Notes under the pieces: model-generated
What the model saw: the letters and a program-made list of their open reading frames with translations, nothing else
Databases searched by the model: none
Told to the model about the DNA's origin: nothing
Shown: in pieces, positions 32,125-36,716 of the stretch
How positions within the stretch are numbered: position 1 is the first letter of the stretch
How the letters are laid out: each line of letters begins with the position of its first letter
Translations under genes and position numbers: made by a program
NCBI GenBank assembly: GCA_016213065.1
Contig: JACRBV010000148.1
Coordinates: forward strand, 1 to 36,716
Source of the DNA: Deltaproteobacteria bacterium
GTDB taxonomy: Bacteria > UBA10199 > SPLOWO2-01-44-7
Reading direction: 5' to 3'
Length of the DNA stretch: 36,716 nucleotides

Positions 32125-35100
32125 ATGGCTGAAATTGATGCTCCACGGGATGCAGGTGCAGGTCCAGTGAGATCCACTGCAGAAGGTGATGGAGCAGTCC
32201 CCCCGTCGCCTCCCGCTCCGGTTGTGGATTTTTTTGCTGATGGTGCGACATCGGGTGCTTATTGGTCACCCATCCAACCTTCGATTCCCCAACTTGAAGA
32301 AACGTCTCATACTTTTCAAAACAATGCCGTCGCCGCGTTTCAAAGGGGAGAATTCCAGCAAGCATCCAATCTTGCGAATGCGTCCATTGGAACTTTGCAA
32401 CAGGCGCTACTTCAAAATCCGAACGAGGAAGTGACACTGAGAATTCAAGGCAACGCCATTGCCTCTGCGGAGCTGGAGGCTGTGGCAACTGCGAGACTAG
32501 GTGAGATAGACAACGCCCTCAGACAATTCAGTGTACGCGTCAATACCATTTTTCCTCCTCCCCAACTCCCCCGACAAGTCAGAGCGTGGTGGAGACTTGC
32601 AAAAGTTTTAATGTCCTTGGGAATGAAAAATGTTGCCGACAGTGCGTATCAACGGGCGCTGGGATCTGCACATGTTACCGGTGCCATTGGCGTTATGGAC
32701 GCCATACTCGTTGATCAGGCGGCAAGACTTTTCGCAAACGGTTACGATGCGGAAGCCAGAGTTGTGATTATCAGTTTGATTGGCTTTCGTGATCGCACGA
32801 GGACTGGCGGTCCGTGGGGTCGCGCCGGAGATCCCAATGCCGCAAGAATACTCTTGTCGCAACTGGAACAAGCACGTTTGACTTTGCCTAATCCGGAAAG
32901 TGGTCGTTGGACTCCAACCGATACACCAGTCATCATTAATGGTCGATTAAGAGGTATTGCCGCTGATTTGTTAATGCGCGGCTTCCCGCAGTTTGCCGCC
33001 GAGATTCTTTCAAGACTTGCGAGATTTCAGGTGGATAAGCGCCAGCCACAGGCAAGCGATACAATTAACGCGGCCTGTGCGGCACAAGAGGATATTATAA
33101 GGGTAGTTGGAGACAAATCGGTCGGGGACCAACCAGCCGTTGCCGAGGCCAGAACAGCTCAAGCGAAGTTGCGTGCTCTTCAAGCCAATATTCAACAGGA
33201 AGAAACCCCTTTAAGAGTTTCAGATCACACTCGTTCTTCTGCAAAGGGCGATGCCGCCATGAGCGAAGGCACCAGAAGATTGGCCAACCATGATCCTTCT
33301 GCGCGCGATTTTTTTAGAAGAGCCGCAGATGCCTATGCAGAGGTAGGCAACTTTTGGACTGATGTTGGAAGACAGGACTTGGCGATTGAGGCACGCACAT
33401 CACAGACAATAGCCAATGTTGCCGCCGAAAATAACTTGCCATCCTCTATTACGATCAACCTTGATATCTTTCTTGATGTCGTCAATCGTTTGTTCCCTGA
33501 TCGAACTTTACCACAGGAACTACAGACGGCACGCGCACAAAGAGCGGATGCTGTTCTGAAGTTGGGAAGAAAAGCTTTTGCCGCCGGTAATCCTCGTTTC
33601 GCAATAGCGGCAATGGCGAAAGCCGCTTCGCTATACGGATATTTTAAATTTTATCGTCCACAGATTTCGGCCTTGGCTGAAACGGCTCAGGTTTATCTCT
33701 TCATGAGGGATATGGGTAACGCCACAAAATTTTTTCGACAGGCATTTGATTTGGTGCAGACTCAGACCACCGATCCAAACAGTGTAAAGAGAGCAGTCTT
33801 GGATCCGGCGCAAAAAGCGATTGATGCCTTTAGCCACACAAATCCGGATCATGCATCACTTGCCATGGCTCAATTAGTGGTAAATCGCGTTAGGGGATGG
33901 TTCCAAGAGATTCCAGTACAACCTCCACCCGTCAAACCTGTTCCTCAAGCATCGCCGGTGACGCCAATATTACCCATCCGTCAAGCCCCGCCGGAAACTC
34001 CCGCCACTACAGGGCAAACATTTTATGAAGGCAAAATGTTCAATCAAGCCATGGGCCAGTTTGCAACAGAAGCCATGGCGGCCGCGACTTCAGGCGATTA
34101 TGCAACTGCAATATCGGCCATGGTGCAAAGCGTAAGGGCTGGAATTCGGGCGGACATTGTTTTGGTGTTGGCTGAAAACCCGCGAAAGGGGTTGTTCCGC
34201 AAAAAAAATTCCAATCCGGGCAGGGCTCGCTCTGCTCTTGGAAATTTTGATCAATTCCTTGCACAATATCCGGGTTTAAAATCTGCCGCACTGAATGCCC
34301 TTCGCTACATGCTTAGTTCGCCTGATGTGGCGAACCGTTTAGATGCTATTGAAGCGGACTATAAATTACCCAGAATGCAGGTTGCTGGAGAATTTATTGA
34401 AACCAAAGCCCCGCTTCGTCCACCTTCCGGAAAACCTCCATCCTCCGCGGGAAGTGCGAGTGCCGCAAAAAAAGGTGGCACTTCTGGTGAGCCCGATGGA
34501 AAAGTCGGTGGCGCAAAAGTTCAGCGCGTAGCGATTGCAGAGGGCGCATTGCAGATCACGGGATTGCTGGGGACCGCATACGTCGCCGCCGCTCTAAATA
34601 TGAGGGGCTGGTTGAGCGATGATGGATTCACTGCCGCCGGTCTGGGTGGTGCAGGCATCGCATTTTACGCTTTTCCGATAGTGGGACCGCTTTCGGCGCT
34701 ACTTGCCAGACAAGTTGCTGACCCTTTGGCCAGACTTGCAGATGAAGCTTCATCCCGTGTCGGAATTGAAAACCCTTATGGAAGGCTCGGAGTTCGAATT
34801 GCAGGTGAAGGAGCGGGTGGCTATGCTTTCTTTGTCTTTGTGAAAAAAATCCTCGAAATGAGATACGGAAAAAAAGCCGTTCATGCCTTTGATGAAGCCG
34901 CACGAGCACTGCTCAAAAGAGGCATGTTCGCAATCGGCGATGCCGGTCTGGCGACTGAAGCAAAAATTGCAACTGCAGGGTCGCGGATATTAACGGGAGG
35001 TAAGGTTTTTCTTGTTGGTGCTAGGGCATCGACAGGTGCGTTGGCAACAGGTGGAATATCTCTACTTGCTATGTTTCTTGGAGGTGGCTTGGATGCGAAA

Positions 35101-35367
35101 GACCAAATTTACATCGCAATGGGCGCAGATAGAGAGGAACGCCTGCAAAACCTGATAGACTGGGCCGAGGAAAATCTTTCAATCCATTGGGACGGACGAA
35201 AAGATGCGGGACGGGATGAGCGGTCCAAAAAATTCCTGACGCTGTATTTCAGTTACAAAACAGAATTTAAAAACGCTCAAGGCAAACCCAGCGAAGGCCT
35301 CGCTTCTGTCACAAAATCCTTTGTCACCGAGTTTCCTGAGTTAACCCAAATATTTCAGACGACGTGA
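32125..35367 (+). CDS. Large unknown helical repeat protein with hydrophobic C-terminal region
   Basis: 1080 residues, no family recognised. AAGGAA eight bases upstream supports the ATG. After a Pro/Ala/Gly-rich start (residues 1-50), most of it is helical with TPR-like spacing of A, G and aromatic residues: AVAAFQRGEFQQASNLA near 70, WWRLAKVLMSLGMKNVADSAYQRAL near 155, AADAYAEVGNFW near 408, KLGRKAFAAGNPRFAIAAMAKAASLYGYF near 485. Pro-rich linkers follow near 605-640 and 760-800. Residues about 805-990 hold several hydrophobic Gly/Ala-rich stretches (GGAGIAFYAFPIVGPLSALLA, ALATGGISLLAMFLGGG) that could insert in a membrane. No N-terminal signal peptide. It shares a promoter-like motif with the gene at 29106. 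Confidence 0.7.
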   Translation: MAEIDAPRDAGAGPVRSTAEGDGAVPPSPPAPVVDFFADGATSGAYWSPIQPSIPQLEETSHTFQNNAVAAFQRGEFQQASNLANASIGTLQQALLQNPNEEVTLRIQGNAIASAELEAVATARLGEIDNALRQFSVRVNTIFPPPQLPRQVRAWWRLAKVLMSLGMKNVADSAYQRALGSAHVTGAIGVMDAILVDQAARLFANGYDAEARVVIISLIGFRDRTRTGGPWGRAGDPNAARILLSQLEQARLTLPNPESGRWTPTDTPVIINGRLRGIAADLLMRGFPQFAAEILSRLARFQVDKRQPQASDTINAACAAQEDIIRVVGDKSVGDQPAVAEARTAQAKLRALQANIQQEETPLRVSDHTRSSAKGDAAMSEGTRRLANHDPSARDFFRRAADAYAEVGNFWTDVGRQDLAIEARTSQTIANVAAENNLPSSITINLDIFLDVVNRLFPDRTLPQELQTARAQRADAVLKLGRKAFAAGNPRFAIAAMAKAASLYGYFKFYRPQISALAETAQVYLFMRDMGNATKFFRQAFDLVQTQTTDPNSVKRAVLDPAQKAIDAFSHTNPDHASLAMAQLVVNRVRGWFQEIPVQPPPVKPVPQASPVTPILPIRQAPPETPATTGQTFYEGKMFNQAMGQFATEAMAAATSGDYATAISAMVQSVRAGIRADIVLVLAENPRKGLFRKKNSNPGRARSALGNFDQFLAQYPGLKSAALNALRYMLSSPDVANRLDAIEADYKLPRMQVAGEFIETKAPLRPPSGKPPSSAGSASAAKKGGTSGEPDGKVGGAKVQRVAIAEGALQITGLLGTAYVAAALNMRGWLSDDGFTAAGLGGAGIAFYAFPIVGPLSALLARQVADPLARLADEASSRVGIENPYGRLGVRIAGEGAGGYAFFVFVKKILEMRYGKKAVHAFDEAARALLKRGMFAIGDAGLATEAKIATAGSRILTGGKVFLVGARASTGALATGGISLLAMFLGGGLDAKDQIYIAMGADREERLQNLIDWAEENLSIHWDGRKDAGRDERSKKFLTLYFSYKTEFKNAQGKPSEGLASVTKSFVTEFPELTQIFQTT

Positions 35368-35413
35368 CTTCTCCTTGACGAGAAGGGGATGAAAAGTTAC
35401 CTAATGGCCCCTC

Positions 35414-36716
35414 ATGGCGGAAGAAAATGTTTATATAGAGCAGAGGCGAAAAAAAGTTGAGGAGTTGCGCGCGCAAAATGTTTCTCCGTATCCCCAAAAT
35501 ATAAAACCCACCCATACAGCGAAGCAGATTCTTGAGGCCCATGGCACAAAAGAGGGTCCGGAGTTGGAAGCGCTCAAAGAGGAATTCGCTATCGCCGGGC
35601 GGGTGCTGTTGCTCCGTTCGTTCGGAAAAGCGGCCTTTCTTAAAGTAAAAGATTACACGGGTCAGCTTCAAATTTACGTTGAAAAACCGGCTCTTGGCGA
35701 TGAGAACTTTGAAATTTTCAAAAAAGTGGAGATGGGAGATTTCGTCTGGGCAAAAGGGACTCTTTTCAGGACTAAAACCAAGGAGCTGACCCTGAAGGCC
35801 ACTCTGTTCAAAATTGCGTCCAAAACAGTGCGCCCCCTGCCTGAAAAATGGCACGGACTCAAAGATGTCGAATCCCGTTATCGTCAGAGATACGTCGATT
35901 TGATCGTCAACCCGGATGTGCGCAACGCTTTTATCATCCGCTCCAAAGTGTTGCAGGTGCTCCGCGATTTTTTTGTGAAACGGGATTTTCTGGAAGTGGA
36001 AACTCCGATGATGCACTCCATTCCGGGCGGTGCCACGGCCAAACCGTTTATCACGCATCATAACAAACTCGACATGCAACTTTTTCTGCGCGTGGCGCCG
36101 GAACTTTATTTAAAACGCCTCGTGGTGGGGGGACTCGAAAGAGTTTTTGAAATCGGCCGTAATTTCAGAAACGAGGGAATTTCCACACAACACAATCCCG
36201 AATTCACGATGCTCGAATTTTATCAGTCCTACGCGAATTTTGAAGACCTGATGCACTTAACCGAAGAACTTTTTGAACAGTTGGCGCGGAGCACCTTGGG
36301 GAAAACAGACGTGGCTTATCAGGAAGAAACGCTTCATTTTAAGGCGCCGTTTGCCCGCTTTACGATGAAAGAAGCGGTGCAGAAATTTGCACAGATTGAT
36401 CCTTCCAAACTTTCGCCGGAAAAAATGGTTGATGTGTTTGAAGAAAAAGTGGAAGAAAAACTGATTCAACCGACCTTCATCACAGAATTTCCAATTGAAG
36501 TGTCTCCTCTGGCGCGGCGCAACGACGCAAATCCGAATGTCGCCGACCGCTTTGAACTTTTCATTTACGGGCGTGAAATTGCCAATGGTTTTAATGAACT
36601 CAATGACCCGGAAGATCAGGCAGGACGCTTCCGTGCGCAGGTGGAAATTTTGCACAAAGGAAATGAAGAGGCGATGCATTTTGATGCCGATTACATTCAG
36701 GCGCTGGAAATTGGTC
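35414..36716 (+). CDS. lysS: Lysyl-tRNA synthetase, class II (3' end outside the window)
   Basis: Charges tRNA-Lys. About 434 residues are visible and the frame is still open at the window end. An N-terminal OB-fold anticodon domain ([28 protein letters not shown]) is followed by the class II core: [15 protein letters not shown], motif 1 around [21 protein letters not shown], motif 2 in [20 protein letters not shown], and the lysine-pocket segment [22 protein letters not shown]. The start ATG 35414 follows the 1080-residue gene by 46 nt. A TTGACG at 35375 and TACCTA at 35398 (17-nt spacing) form a possible promoter whose transcript would have almost no leader. Confidence 0.95.
   Translation, partial: MAEENVYIEQRRKKVEELRAQNVSPYPQNIKPTHTAKQILEAHGTKEGPELEALKEEFAIAGRVLLLRSFGKAAFLKVKDYTGQLQIYVEKPALGDENFEIFKKVEMGDFVWAKGTLFRTKTKELTLKATLFKIASKTVRPLPEKWHGLKDVESRYRQRYVDLIVNPDVRNAFIIRSKVLQVLRDFFVKRDFLEVETPMMHSIPGGATAKPFITHHNKLDMQLFLRVAPELYLKRLVVGGLERVFEIGRNFRNEGISTQHNPEFTMLEFYQSYANFEDLMHLTEELFEQLARSTLGKTDVAYQEETLHFKAPFARFTMKEAVQKFAQIDPSKLSPEKMVDVFEEKVEEKLIQPTFITEFPIEVSPLARRNDANPNVADRFELFIYGREIANGFNELNDPEDQAGRFRAQVEILHKGNEEAMHFDADYIQALEIG

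Overview
This window comes from the chromosome of an uncultured-looking Gram-negative bacterium. The Gram-negative reading rests on a TonB-like energy transducer, a PpiD/SurA-type periplasmic foldase and a RodZ-like membrane HTH protein. The futalosine menaquinone genes (mqnA plus an aminofutalosine deaminase-like amidohydrolase), L-aspartate oxidase, a DacZ-like c-di-AMP synthase and an OPT transporter would fit a lineage of the former Deltaproteobacteria or Bdellovibrionota, but that placement is inference. No rRNA or tRNA gene and no CRISPR array was seen.

Layout. 1-3245 (minus): palindromic repeat, small ORF, c-di-AMP synthase, aminofutalosine deaminase-like enzyme and mqnA. 3246-3699: the only gene-free stretch over 300 bp; it holds a heptamer array, an orphan terminator-like hairpin, a multi-hairpin structured element and a 68-bp mobile palindrome. 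3700-9636 (plus): the translation cluster rimP-nusA-infB-nrnA-truB, without rbfA. 9651-13055 (minus): small ORF, CCA-adding enzyme, PpiD-like foldase and a secreted protein. 13325-16093 (plus): mtaP, RodZ-like, recO and a TonB-like gene. 16136-17135: first HEPN-MNT module, tail to tail with nadB. 19024-24107: pgsA, zinc-knuckle-like small protein, OPT transporter (minus), miaB and a bifunctional nuclease. 24291-28127: tilS-ftsH-folP operon. 28179-28989: second HEPN-MNT module (mntA-hepT type). 29057-35367: accessory region with a broken unknown gene, an IS5-like element, an epimerase remnant and an unknown 1080-residue protein. 35414-end: lysS, cut by the window edge.

The most striking feature is small repetitive DNA that has entered housekeeping genes in frame. 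(1) Heptamer arrays: 7-nt units kept in exact phase, usually with a complementary right arm, occur at seven loci. They form the stop codon of infB, the probable start of nrnA, the stop of nrnA and long linkers inside the TonB-like protein, tilS and the amidohydrolase. (2) A 68-bp palindrome occurs in three ungapped copies, two in frame in the same phase inside tilS and a small ORF, with compensatory stem changes. (3) A train of perfect hairpins is inserted in the GTPase domain of infB. (4) At 20081-20284 a 129-bp MITE with 18-bp perfect terminal repeats and a 5-bp target duplication sits inside a 70-bp palindrome and itself holds a third palindrome. The MITE ends match the ends of the full IS at 30252-31569.

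That IS gives the accessory region its history. Its left end forms the last codons of an unknown gene, and its right end abuts a 5'-truncated enolase-superfamily epimerase, so an IS-linked deletion probably joined two unrelated genes. The unknown gene (which also has an in-frame TGA at codon 7) and the 1080-residue protein share an unusual upstream motif, which suggests one regulon.
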